From: Tragulus kanchil
Taxonomy: Eukaryota > Chordata > Mammalia > Artiodactyla > Tragulidae
NCBI GenBank assembly: GCA_022376925.1
Contig: JAIOJX010000004.1
Location: 127,807,123 to 127,871,122, forward strand
Direction of reading: 5' to 3'
Length of the DNA: 64,000 nucleotides
Position 1 is the stretch's first letter. Each line of letters begins with the position of its first letter. A program made the position numbers and the translations under genes. Shown piece after piece: positions 22,683-34,000 of this stretch. Below the pieces are notes generated by a model that searched no databases, was not told the origin of the DNA, and was given only the letters and a program-made list of their open reading frames with translations.

Positions 22683-23593
22683 CTATACAGGACATTAAAG
22701 GCTTCAAACATTGAGCCAAGGCCCTGAAAGTCATGTCCCAATTTCTTAGGCTGTCACTTTTTTTGGCAAACCCATTCTCCACAAGTACACCAGTTCCTCT
22801 GCCTGTAGACTTCACACTTTCCATCTTACTCTCGACAGATTACCCACCCTAAAATACAAAAGCCTTTATGACTTCAGCCCTCTCTTCAGGTTACCGTCCA
22901 TGGAGGGAATTGAGAATTAAAGACCAGGGTCCAAGATGGTAAGAATCCATACAATTGTGTAACTTTGTTATTTCACAAGATTGCTATTTTTTTATATTAT
23001 TCCATGTTTCGGCATTTTGATTAATTCAACAAGTATTTATTGAGTATCGATGATCAGATGCTATGCTATACCCTGGAGGTGCAAAAAGCAAATGAGTAAG
23101 AGTTAATTTCTGCCATCAGGGAATTTACAGTCTAGTAGGGGGGATTGGCAGGCACTCCTGTGGTCCACTCAGTAAATGACCCTCATTCTCTCTTCTTAAC
23201 AGGATCCCCGCTTTGTTCAGACAGCAATATATCTGGCCAGAGAGGAATGACTGGTAATTTGTCTAGGGGTGAACATGTGAATGAGATTAAGGGGAAGTCT
23301 GCTGAGGATTTAGGGAAGAATTATCTTCCCAGTGAAAGACATGAGCCAGTCACCTATTTCCTTAGTTCTTACGGTCCTGTTACTGAAGCCCATGCTGTGA
23401 GGGCAGGGGAAGCCATCTTGAAATGGAAGGAAAGGCCTGTTGAAACAGAGATGCACGAGGTGGAGTCACACTGTGTTGTAACATCATTGAACTGTTGATC
23501 CACCTTTGGAACTGTCCTTGTCTAGACTTAATTTTCTATAGCATAATCAAGTGTCTTTCTTGTTTAAGCCAGTATTAGTTGGATTTTATAACT

Positions 23594-25768
23594 AAGACAA
23601 GGGGGAAGGCCATGCAAAGAAGTATTTAAAATACAGTATAGTATATGTGAAGGCTTCCCTGGTGGCTCAGTGGTGAAGGATCCACCTGTAATTCAGGAGG
23701 CATGGGTTTGATCCCTGGATCAGTGGGCGTGGAAGCCCACTGCAGTTTTCTTGCCTGGAGAATCCCATGGACAGAGGGCTTAGATCACAATGAGTTGGAC
23801 ACGACTCATCCTATACAGGACATTAAAGGCTTCAAACATTGAGCCAAGGCCCTGAAAGTCATGTCCAGACTCTCAGGGCAAAAGACAGACTTCACGTAGG
23901 TTCTGAGTGTTTTTTCAGCTAGTCTTGTAGAGTGATGCTTTCATCGATGATAGGATAAAGGAATAAATATATTCAACTCTGTCAGCAGGTGAATGTGGAT
24001 TTGTGAACAGTGAGCCAACAGCCACATTTATATTGTTATCTCTGCATCTATACTAATGGTTTATTTACCCAAAACAATTCTCCTTTAACCTGCTAACTGA
24101 GCTAAAAGGTGTTTTAAACACCTACCAAATATTATTAGCTTTGGCAATGAAAGAGTCAATTCAAGCAAAATTTATCAAGTTCCCAGACAGTTTGGAAATT
24201 CCCTTGTAGCTTATAGTAAACCACGCATTATCCATCTAGACTTTTGTAGGCTTTATCAGAAGTCTCACCTTCAAAGGCCAGTTCTGCACTACCAACATTC
24301 TGTCAGTTCCCAAATGGGAAGCTGTCATTTCTGGGATACTTTACTGCCTTTCAGAAACCCCAAGGCAATACCAAATGTCACTTTCCTATGAGATAAACCA
24401 TCCCTTCCTCAAATTGTTTTCCCTTTTAACTTAGCTCACTTAATTTCAATCAATTTCCTTTCCATTCAAGTGTATGTATTTTATGTTAACTCTCCCTTTT
24501 GGAAGGATTGCTACTCAGTTCCTTCCAGTGCATCCCTGGCTCAGCATAGCTGATCTGACCCTAAGTCTCCACAGACTCTGCAAATCCTTGGAGCACCGTG
24601 CATGAGGGACACCGCCAAGCAGTCATTGTACACCAGGGAGCTAGGATCTAGACACGGCTAAGACCCACTGAGTGGTTTTCAGTTGGTTTAAAGACAAGGG
24701 GAAGGCCATGCAAAGAAGTATTTAAAATACAGTATAGTATATGTGAAGGCTTCCCTGGTGGCTCAGTGGTGAAGGATCCACCTGTAATTCAGGAGGCATG
24801 GGTTTGATCCCTGGATCAGTGGGCGTGGAAGCCCACTGCAGTTTTCTTGCCTGGAGAATCCCATGGACAGAGGGCTTAGATCACAATGAGTTGGACACGA
24901 CTCATCCTATACAGGACATTAAAGGCTTCAAACATTGAGCCAAGGCCCTGAAAGTCATGTCCAGACTCTCAGGGCAAAAGACAGACTTCACGTAGGTTCT
25001 GAGTGTTTTTTCAGCTAGTCTTGTAGAGTGATGCTTTCATCGATGATAGGATAAAGGAATAAATATATTCAACTCTGTCAGCAGGTGAATGTGGATTTGT
25101 GAACAGTGAGCCAACAGCCACATTTATATTGTTATCTCTGCATCTATACTAATGGTTTATTTACCCAAAACAATTCTCCTTTAACCTGCTAACTGAGCTA
25201 AAAGGTGTTTTAAACACCTACCAAATATTATTAGCTTTGGCAATGAAAGAGTCAATTCAAGCAAAATTTATCAAGTTCCCAGACAGTTTGGAAATTCCCT
25301 TGTAGCTTATAGTAAACCACGCATTATCCATCTAGACTTTTGTAGGCTTTATCAGAAGTCTCACCTTCAAAGGCCAGTTCTGCACTACCAACATTCTGTC
25401 AGTTCCCAAATGGGAAGCTGTCATTTCTGGGATACTTTACTGCCTTTCAGAAACCCCAAGGCAATACCAAATGTCACTTTCCTATGAGATAAACCATCCC
25501 TTCCTCAAATTGTTTTCCCTTTTAACTTAGCTCACTTAATTTCAATCAATTTCCTTTCCATTCAAGTGTATGTATTTTATGTTAACTCTCTCCCTTTTGG
25601 AAGGATTGCTACTCAGTTCCTTCCAGTGCATCCCTGGCTCAGCATAGCTGATCTGACCCTAAGTCTCCACAGACTCTGCAAATCCTTGGAGCACCGTGCA
25701 TGAGGGACACCGCCAAGCAGTCATTGTACACCAGGGAGCTAGGATCTAGACACGGCTAAGACCCACTG
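23594..25768 (+). repeat. Direct duplication 9 (23594-24690 / 24691-25768, unit about 1097 bp)
   Basis: It starts in the Bov-tA flank and runs through unique DNA. The second copy lacks one G at its very start (ACAAGGGGAA versus ACAAGGGGGAA). The first copy is scrambled at 24668-24690. 23594-23870 is a triple-copy segment with duplication 8. Confidence 0.94.
23871..24690. other. Unique DNA, no gene seen
   Basis: Mixed sequence with a small palindromic AGGTGTTTTAAACACCT at about 24110-24126. Repeated at 24967-25768 by duplication 9. No gene evidence. Confidence 0.6.
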
Positions 25769-27500
25769 ACGGTCCGTTTAGCGAAATCTGATTATTGATG
25801 GAGATCAGACGGGGACAGAGACTAGAAATCCTCACCTACGGATTCTTCAGGGAGGCGTCTCTCTCCCTTAGAGGACATTCTCACCAGCCTGAGCTCTTGT
25901 TGCTTCTTGTGACGTGTACCTTTACCAATCACAGCCCACAGGGCTGGTACTCAGTCAGCCCAGCAGTCTCAAACTGTACCCTGTGGTCCAGCACATCAGC
26001 TGGGCCACAAATGATTTTCAGTTCAGCCTCACATCTTTCCACATTTTCCAGCTGGATGGACAATGAGCCTTGTGAGGTTAAGCGAAGCAACCCTGGGTTT
26101 CAGAATGAGTCAGTTGCTCAGCTATGCTGTAAACCATGGGCCCACTCAGACTTCCAGGACTTTTCTCTAACCAGCAGACCACAGGGTCCCTCTTCTGCAA
26201 TCAGATCGACTTGTCTGCAGAGAAATGGAATTAAGCTATTAGCAAGTGGTTTCTTTCTTTTGCAGAAACACCAGCAACAATGGCCACTTGGACATAATGT
26301 TTTAAGAGAGCTGTTTGTTTTGGCACTGTTTTCCTATATTGCACATTCCTGCCTCTTAATTGTCCTTATAAAGATCAACAAAGACCTTCTGAAGCAGAGC
26401 TAGAAGCTGTAGAACTCAGCTAAGCAGATGTTTGTTAAAATGGGGGAAAGGGCTAGTGCTTTATATTCAGCCATACGCTGAAATGTCACTTTCCTATGAG
26501 ATAAACCATCCCTTCCTCAAATTGTTTTCCCTTTTAACTTAGCTCACTTAATTTCAATCAATTTCCTTTCCATTCAAGTGTATGTATTTTATGTTAACTC
26601 TCTCCTTTTGGAAGGATTGCTACTCAGTTCCTTCCAGTGCATCCCTGGCTCAGCATAGCTGATCTGACCCTAAGTCTCCACAGACTCTGCAAATCCTTGG
26701 AGCACCGTGCATGAGGGACACCGCCAAGCAGTCATTGTACACCAGGGAGCTAGGATCTAGACACGGCTAAGACCCACTGACGGTCCGTTTAGCGAAATCT
26801 GATTATTGATGGAGATCAGACGGGGACAGAGACTAGAAATCCTCACCTACGGATTCTTCAGGGAGGCGTCTCTCTCCCTTAGAGGACATTCTCACCAGCC
26901 TGAGCTCTTGTTGCTTCTTGTGACGTGTACCTTTACCAATCACAGCCCACAGGGCTGGTACTCAGTCAGCCCAGCAGTCTCAAACTGTACCCTGTGGTCC
27001 AGCACATCAGCTGGGCCACAAATGATTTTCAGTTCAGCCTCACATCTTTCCACATTTTCCAGCTGGATGGACAATGAGCCTTGTGAGGTTAAGCGAAGCA
27101 ACCCTGGGTTTCAGAATGAGTCAGTTGCTCAGCTATGCTGTAAACCATGGGCCCACTCAGACTTCCAGGACTTTTCTCTAACCAGCAGACCACAGGGTCC
27201 CTCTTCTGCAATCAGATCGACTTGTCTGCAGAGAAATGGAATTAAGCTATTAGCAAGTGGTTTCTTTCTTTTGCAGAAACACCAGCAACAATGGCCACTT
27301 GGACATAATGTTTTAAGAGAGCTGTTTGTTTTGGCACTGTTTTCCTATATTGCACATTCCTGCCTCTTAATTGTCCTTATAAAGATCAACAAAGACCTTC
27401 TGAAGCAGAGCTAGAAGCTGTAGAACTCAGCTAAGCAGATGTTTGTTAAAATGGGGGGGGAAAGGGGCTAGTGCTTTATATTCAGCCATACGCTGAAATG
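25469..27500 (+). repeat. Direct duplication 10 (25469-26480 / 26481-27500, unit about 1012 bp)
   Basis: It contains the 202-codon chance frame. The first copy has shortened G runs at its end (about 26442-26455 versus 27453-27470). AAATG is shared at the junction. 25469-25768 is triple with duplication 9. Confidence 0.95.
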
Positions 27501-29561
27501 ACACCATTTAAAACGACACCATTTTCTCAATAACGTCATCCATTTCCTGAACTTCCGTATCCTGCCCCTACTGCTTTCAGTTCTACAAGAAAGTTCAAAA
27601 ATATGTCCTAATTCTTGATCTTATTATTATCAAACTGCTTCCTCTGACCTTCAAAGCCATTTGGCAAGCTCAAAGCACATACAAGTCACAGCATCTCATA
27701 TTTTTGTTCTTTTAAACATAATACAAATCTCATTATTACAATAAGTATATTAATGATGATCGTGAACAAGCACCTTAAATATCTTAATGAATATTGATAA
27801 AGGACCCTCATGAGCCAAGAGCTGTGCAAAGCATGAACCCAAACATGAGTCTCTCTCTCTCTCTCAACAAAGATAAGGGGAAAGAAAACACAGCTGCTGA
27901 TACACATTTTTTTCTTCATCTTCTGTGTGTAGTTTCTGGCCACAAACCCAGGGGCAGATACCAGTGGGGTGGGGGAATCAGTTCCTGCCCATAATGAGTT
28001 AACGACCCAGCAGGATGGAGAGGTCATGCCAATGTTAGAGATGGTTCATATCTCTTAAAGAGAGGTAGATAATTCCTGTGACTTTTCAAGGTCGTTGGAA
28101 ATACTGAAACTTAACAGCCAGTTTCTGGAGGTCATCTTTAGATATAGGGCTGCACTTTATATTTCTGGGAATAAGTTCACATTTGTTCTGTCGTCTATGT
28201 TCTATCAAGAAACTCCTAAACTGGGGGAAGACTATTTAATGAAAATGGGCACTTGAAAAATGGAAATGGGAACTAGGATTCACATCTCCAGCACTTATCT
28301 GAGGAATGTTATAAGAAGAGAAAGCAAGGACACTGGTTATGTGAAAATTATGTTTTATCCTGAGAATTATTAGTGTATATGTATAGAGCATTTCCAAACA
28401 CGTGGAACAGAGCGAAAAACACTTTATGAGCCTAGTGAGTTAGTTGCCTATGAAAGGGGGACCTTTTTTCACATTCCTGCCTCTTAATTGTCCTTATAAA
28501 GATCAACAAAGACCTTCTGAAGCAGAGCTAGAAGCTGTAGAACTCAGCTAAGCAGATGTTTGTTAAAATGGGGGGGGAAAGGGGCTAGTGCTTTATATTC
28601 AGCCATACGCTGAAATGACACCATTTAAAACGACACCATTTTCTCAATAACGTCATCCATTTCCTGAACTTCCGTATCCTGCCCCTACTGCTTTCAGTTC
28701 TACAAGAAAGTTCAAAAATATGTCCTAATTCTTGATCTTATTATTATCAAACTGCTTCCTCTGACCTTCAAAGCCATTTGGCAAGCTCAAAGCACATACA
28801 AGTCACAGCATCTCATATTTTTGTTCTTTTAAACATAATACAAATCTCATTATTACAATAAGTATATTAATGATGATCGTGAACAAGCACCTTAAATATC
28901 TTAATGAATATTGATAAAGGACCCTCATGAGCCAAGAGCTGTGCAAAGCATGAACCCAAACATGAGTCTCTCTCTCTCTCTCAACAAAGATAAGGGGAAA
29001 GAAAACACAGCTGCTGATACACATTTTTTTCTTCATCTTCTGTGTGTAGTTTCTGGCCACAAACCCAGGGGCAGATACCAGTGGGGTGGGGGAATCAGTT
29101 CCTGCCCATAATGAGTTAACGACCCAGCAGGATGGAGAGGTCATGCCAATGTTAGAGATGGTTCATATCTCTTAAAGAGAGGTAGATAATTCCTGTGACT
29201 TTTCAAGGTCGTTGGAAATACTGAAACTTAACAGCCAGTTTCTGGAGGTCATCTTTAGATATAGGGCTGCACTTTATATTTCTGGGAATAAGTTCACATT
29301 TGTTCTGTCGTCTATGTTCTATCAAGAAACTCCTAAACTGGGGGAAGACTATTTAATGAAAATGGGCACTTGAAAAATGGAAATGGGAACTAGGATTCAC
29401 ATCTCCAGCACTTATCTGAGGAATGTTATAAGAAGAGAAAGCAAGGACACTGGTTATGTGAAAATTATGTTTTATCCTGAGAATTATTAGTGTATATGTA
29501 TAGAGCATTTCCAAACACGTGGAACAGAGCGAAAAACACTTTATGAGCCTAGTGAGTTAGT
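27353..29561 (+). repeat. Direct duplication 11 (27353-28469 / 28470-29561, unit 1117 bp)
   Basis: It covers unique DNA with a TC run. The first copy tail at 28445-28469 diverges from the Bov-tA fragment that really follows in the second copy at 29562. Confidence 0.94.
27848..27866. repeat. TC simple repeat
   Basis: About nine TC units; the copy at 28965-28983 has the same length. Confidence 0.9.
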
Positions 29562-29645
29562 TGGAGAAGGAAATGGCAACCCAGTCCAGTACTCTTGCCT
29601 GAAAAACCCTATGGACAGAAGAGCATAGTAGGCTACATCAGGCTA
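29562..29645 (+). mobile_element. Bov-tA fragment
   Basis: GGAGAAGGAAATGGCAACCC, AGTACTCTTGCCTG and TATGGACAGAAGAGC match the Bov-tA middle; head and tail are missing. Seen only once, because duplication 11 ends at its left edge. Confidence 0.82.
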
Positions 29646-29954
29646 ACCTTCCCATCTGAAGATCCCTCATCACGTCTATTAAGAGTTTGCCATGTAAAAT
29701 AACTTTCACAAGTTCCAGGGTTTAAGACACGGATATCTTTGGAGGGGCCATTTTTCAGTCTACCACAGGAGGCTTGGAAAGTTGTGTTTTTTTCATGATA
29801 GAAGAATTAAGGAGAAGAAGTAATTCATAAAGAACAATGTAAGTCATAGAATGAGCAAAACCTTTGAAAATGAGGAAGTTGATAAAGAGGAAATACAAAG
29901 AAAGTTATTATAAAATAGGAACTAAAATATTTCATTTGGCAATCTAGGGAGGCA

Positions 29955-30175
29955 GATGTCATAGCCCAGAAATTAAGAGCACAGATGCTGGAAACTCGAC
30001 TGCCTGGTTAGAACCTGATTCTATCACTTACTGGCTTTGTGACCTGGGATAATTACTTAACTTCTCTGTGCTTCAGCGCCCTCACCTATACAATGGTAGT
30101 AAGAATAGTACTTACTTCATAGGGTTGTGGTAAATGATTAAAAGACAGTATATTTACAGCATTTAGAATTGTTTG
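29955..30175 (+). repeat. MIR SINE
   Basis: TTAAGAGCACAGATGCTGGA, TATCACTTACTGGCTTTGTG, ACTTAACTTCTCTGTGCTTC, CTTCATAGGGTTGTGGTAAA give near-complete MIR order. Copy at 31061-31281. Confidence 0.9.
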
Positions 30176-30181
30176 CCATGA

Positions 30182-30310
30182 TTTATTTTTTATTTTTAAA
30201 TTAAAGAATAATTACTTTACAGAATTCTGTTGTTTTCTGCCAAATATTAACCTGAATCAGCCACGGGTATGCATAAGTCTTGTCCCTCTGTTTGCTGCTA
30301 TTATTTTAAG
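30182..30310 (-). mobile_element. L1 3'-end fragment
   Basis: AAGAATAATTACTTTACAGA, TTTTCTGCCAAATATTAACC and TGAATCAGCCACGGGTATGC match reverse artiodactyl L1 3' ends. It is directly after a MIR. Copy at 31288-31416. Confidence 0.75.
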
Positions 30311-31754
30311 AAAACTAGAAATCTACAAGAGGAAGTATAAATTTAAAACAGAACAAAAAGGAGAAATGGTGGAACATAAGCATTGATAAGAAAAGAGAAC
30401 TTTTAAAATAATTGACCAAGAAGAAGGAGTTAAAAAGAATTGCTGCATAAATGATGTAAGATGAAAAATATTTTTTAAAAGTAAATTAAAAACATTTGCA
30501 ACCACAAATTTGAGGAGGAAATAGAGTAAATATGTTGCATATCAAAAAAAAAAAAAGACCAAGACTATAATTGAGGACATCAGGAAAATTGCAGAAAGCA
30601 GGAAAGAATGTTCCAAGGCTGAAAAGTCTTCTTTATGTATTTCTGTGGTCGGTGGTGTACTTTTCAGATCTTCTATGTCTTTGCTGATTTTTTTGTCTCT
30701 TGTTCCAGTAATTTCTGAGAGAGGATTGATAAAATATCTAAGGTTGTGGAATTTTCAATTTCTCCTTTTATCTCTATCTGTTCTTATCTCAAAATGCTAT
30801 TTTGAGAATGTTTTAAAAAAAGTTCCAGGGTTTAAGACACGGATATCTTTGGAGGGCCATTTTCAGTCTACCACAGGAGGCTTGGAAAGTTGTGTTTTTC
30901 ATGATAGAAGAATTAAGGAGAAGAAGTAATTCATAAAGAACAATGTAAGTCATAGAATGAGCAAAACCTTTGAAAATGAGGAAGTTGATAAAGAGGAAAT
31001 ACAAAGAAAGTTATTATAAAATAGGAACTAAAATATTTCATTTGGCAATCTAGGGAGGCAGATGTCATAGCCCAGAAATTAAGAGCACAGATGCTGGAAA
31101 CTCGACTGCCTGGTTAGAACCTGATTCTATCACTTACTGGCTTTGTGACCTGGGATAATTACTTAACTTCTCTGTGCTTCAGCGCCCTCACCTATACAAT
31201 GGTAGTAAGAATAGTACTTACTTCATAGGGTTGTGGTAAATGATTAAAAGACAGTATATTTACAGCATTTAGAATTGTTTGCCATGATTTATTTTTTATT
31301 TTTAAATTAAAGAATAATTACTTTACAGAATTCTGTTGTTTTCTGCCAAATATTAACCTGAATCAGCCACGGGTATGCATAAGTCTTGTCCCTCTGTTTG
31401 CTGCTATTATTTTAAGAAAACTAGAAATCTACAAGAGGAAGTATAAATTTAAAACAGAACAAAAAGGAGAAATGGTGGAACATAAGCATTGATAAGAAAA
31501 GAGAACTTTTAAAATAATTGACCAAGAAGAAGGAGTTAAAAAGAATTGCTGCATAAATGATGTAAGATGAAAAATATTTTTTAAAAGTAAATTAAAAACA
31601 TTTGCAACCACAAATTTGAGGAGGAAATAGAGTAAATATGTTGCATATCAAAAAAAAAAAAAGACCAAGACTATAATTGAGGACATCAGGAAAATTGCAG
31701 AAAGCAGGAAAGAATGTTCCAAGGCTGAAAAGTCTTCTTTATGTATTTCTGTGG

Positions 31755-32020
31755 TCGGTGGTGTACTTTTCAGATCTTCTATGTCTTTGCTGATTTTTTT
31801 GTCTCTTGTTCCAGTAATTTCTGAGAGAGGATTGATAAAATATCTAAGGTTGTGGAATTTTCAATTTCTCCTTTTATCTCTATCTGTTCTTATCTCATGT
31901 ATTTTGAGAATTTTTTAGTTGCATATGCATTTCTGATTGTTTGCACCTCCTGCATGAATTGACCTGTTGTTACAACGAAAAAGCCCTCTTTCTTTTTGAT
32001 AACATTTTTGTCCTGTGTAT
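31755..32020 (-). mobile_element. Old L1 (L1M-type) ORF2 fragment
   Basis: Reverse L1 ORF2 endonuclease text is recognisable but heavily decayed: TTTCTCCTTTTATCTCTATC, GTATTTTGAGAATTTTTTAG, GCATATGCATTTCTGATTGT. A cut copy is at 30649-30820. No open frame of any length. Confidence 0.7.
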
Positions 32021-32021
32021 C

Positions 32022-32335
32022 AGTTTCCTAAGGTTAACATAAAAGCGCCACAAATTGGGTGGTTTAAAACAACAGAAATTATACTCTCAGTTCTGGATAC
32101 TTGAAGTCCAAAATCTAGGCATCAGCAGGGCCACTCTCCCTCTGAAGGCTCTAAGCAGGAAAACTTCCTTTCCTCTTCCAGTTTCTTATGGCTGCCTGCA
32201 CTCCTTGCTATTCCTTGGCTTCTAGATCTGTCAATCAGACCTCTGCCTCGGTCATCACATAGCCTTTTTCACCCTGTGTTTCTTCATGTCTGTGTGCCCA
32301 AATTTTCCTCTTCTTATAAGGATACTGGTCATTGG
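32022..32335 (+). mobile_element. MLT1-like MaLR LTR fragment
   Basis: GTATCAGTTTCCTAAGGTTA, GGGTGGTTTAAAACAACAGA, CTCTCAGTTCTGGATACTTG, GGCAGGGCC..CTCCCTCTGA, GCACTCCTTGCTATTCCTTG and CTTCTTATAAGGATACTGG follow the MLT1 class of ERVL-MaLR long terminal repeats. It is an ancient non-coding remnant with no associated retroviral genes; the far end is replaced by a Bov-tA. Confidence 0.8.
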
Positions 32336-32339
32336 ATGA

Positions 32340-32512
32340 AGTGAAATGTTAATCACTCAGTCATGTCTAACTCTTTGCAACCCCATGGACTGTAGCCTGC
32401 TAGGCTCCTCTGTCCATGGAATTCTTTAGGCCAGAGTACTGGGAGGGTTAGCTATTTCCTTCTCCAGGGGATCTTCCCAGACCAGGGACTGAACCCAGGT
32501 CTCCTCTTTTTT
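32340..32512 (-). mobile_element. Bov-tA SINE, 5'-truncated
   Basis: The plus strand carries ACTCAGTCATGTCTAACTCT, AACCCCATGGACTGTAGCC, GGGGATCTTCCCAGACCAGG and GAACCCAGGTCTCC, the reverse Bov-tA order. The tRNA-like head is lost after 32512. It lies directly after the MLT1-like LTR. Confidence 0.9.
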
Positions 32513-32519
32513 AGCCTGT

Positions 32520-34000
32520 GCTTTTCATTATTGCCTTTAATAATTATTTGATGATTTTAAATTTATTTAGATTTTATTATTGACTTTTTAGTTTCACTTC
32601 TTTGCATTTTTTTAGTTGTTGACTAGTAATTGCTAGTCAACAACATATACAATTTACTTTTCATAGTTAGCATGGTAACATAATAACATTTTGTGTAAAA
32701 TATTGAAAACTGGCAAAGATATGAAGTCATATCCACCCCTGTTTTGTTCTTTTTCTTATAGTTGTTATGTGTATTACATATACCTCTATTATAAACCCCA
32801 TAAGCCAATTGCATACTTTTTGCATTGAGCAGATTTATTTTTAAAGTTGAGAAAAAAATTATTTTTTCATTTCTCCAGCTTTTAAAAATAACCATTTCTG
32901 ATGCTCTCCATCCTTTCTGAGGATCTAGGTTTCCATCTAGAATCTTTTCCCTTCAGCTAAAGAACTTCCTTTATCATTCTCACAGTGTAGGTCTGCTAGC
33001 AATGGATTCTTAGTTCTCTTTTCTTTGAAATACTTTCTATTTTTCCATTATCTTTGAAGGGCTTTTTGCTGGATAAGGTATTCTGGGTTGATTTCTTTTT
33101 TTCTTACAGCACTTTCATGGTGTTCTGTTCTCTCCTGGTCATGGTTTCTGATGAAAAGTCATTTCTTAATTGGATTCTTGTATGTAATATATCATTTTTT
33201 TTTTCCTGCTTTCCAGGTTTGTCCTTTATTTTAATAAAGGACTTTGTTAGGACAATAGCTCAGTAGTTTAACTGTGATATCTTTGTGCCTATTCTAATTG
33301 GTGTTGACAAGACATGTTGACTCTGTAAGGTTTTGTTTTGCAACATATTTGGGAAACTTTTGACCATTATTCAAATATTATTTTCTGCCCTGTTTATTCT
33401 CTCTTCTTCTTCTGAAACTACTGTATATTTAATCATTTGGTTTTATTTGAGAGACCCCTTGTTCATCTTTTCGATCTTTTTCCCCTTTATTCATCTGCAT
33501 AGATAATATCATTATTTTCAAGATCACTTATTCTTTTTTTTTCATCTCCAGTTGGTTATTATGCTTATTCAATCATTTTAAAATTATTTTTTTAGTTCTA
33601 GAATTTTCACTGTTTTATCATTTAACTATCTCTGCTGAGTTTTCCTGTGTTCATTCTTTGAGAGCATATTTTGTTTTTGTTTTATCAAGAATAGTTAAAA
33701 TAGCTACTTTAACAGTCTTATCTGTTAGTTTCAACATCTGCTTCATCTCAGGATCAGATGGAGTTTACTCTCTTTTCTCTTGAGAATGTGCTTCATTGTC
33801 TCGATTCTTTATATGTCAAGTTATTTGTGAATGTATCACATATTATGAATGTAAAGTTATGAGGTTTCTGGTTTCCATTCCTTTTCTCTATTGTGTAAGC
33901 AGGCAATTTTCTTGGCTAGGCTTGGACTGCAAATTCTGTTTCTTTGGACAGCAGATCTAGTCTTGATTCAAATCATTTGCTGTCGCTGAGCTGGTTTATT
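32520..34000 (-). mobile_element. Old L1 (L1M or HAL1-type) ORF1/5' fragment, AT-rich
   Basis: From about 32990 the plus strand reads GGTCTGCTAGCAATGGATTC, TTGAAGGGCTTTTTGCTGGA, TAAGGTATTCTGGGTTGATT and GTTTCTGATGAAAAGTCATT, the reverse of L1 ORF1-region text, continuing with decayed sequence to about 34000. 32520-32990 is AT-rich and only loosely L1-like. No intact frame. The right-hand part is duplicated from 33692 on. Confidence 0.6.
32615..32644. repeat. Perfect 12-bp inverted repeat
   Basis: GTTGTTGACTAG at 32615-32626 and its exact reverse complement CTAGTCAACAAC at 32633-32644, separated by TAATTG. It would form a 12-bp stem with a 6-base loop. No gene or terminator context. Confidence 0.9.

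Larger units (their letters stand above)
21648..23870 (+). repeat. Direct duplication 8 (21648-22775 / 22776-23870, unit 1128 bp)
   Basis: It contains an old repeat, a 117-codon chance frame and a Bov-tA. The first copy tail at 22733-22775 is garbled relative to 23862 onward. Confidence 0.95.
29711..31895 (+). repeat. Direct duplication 12 (29711-30820 / 30821-31895, unit 1110 shrinking to 1106 bp)
   Basis: It contains a MIR and L1 pieces. The second copy loses bases at its beginning (GGAGGGCC versus GGAGGGGCC; shorter T runs by 30900), and the first is garbled at 30790-30820. Errors therefore sit at both facing ends. Confidence 0.95.
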
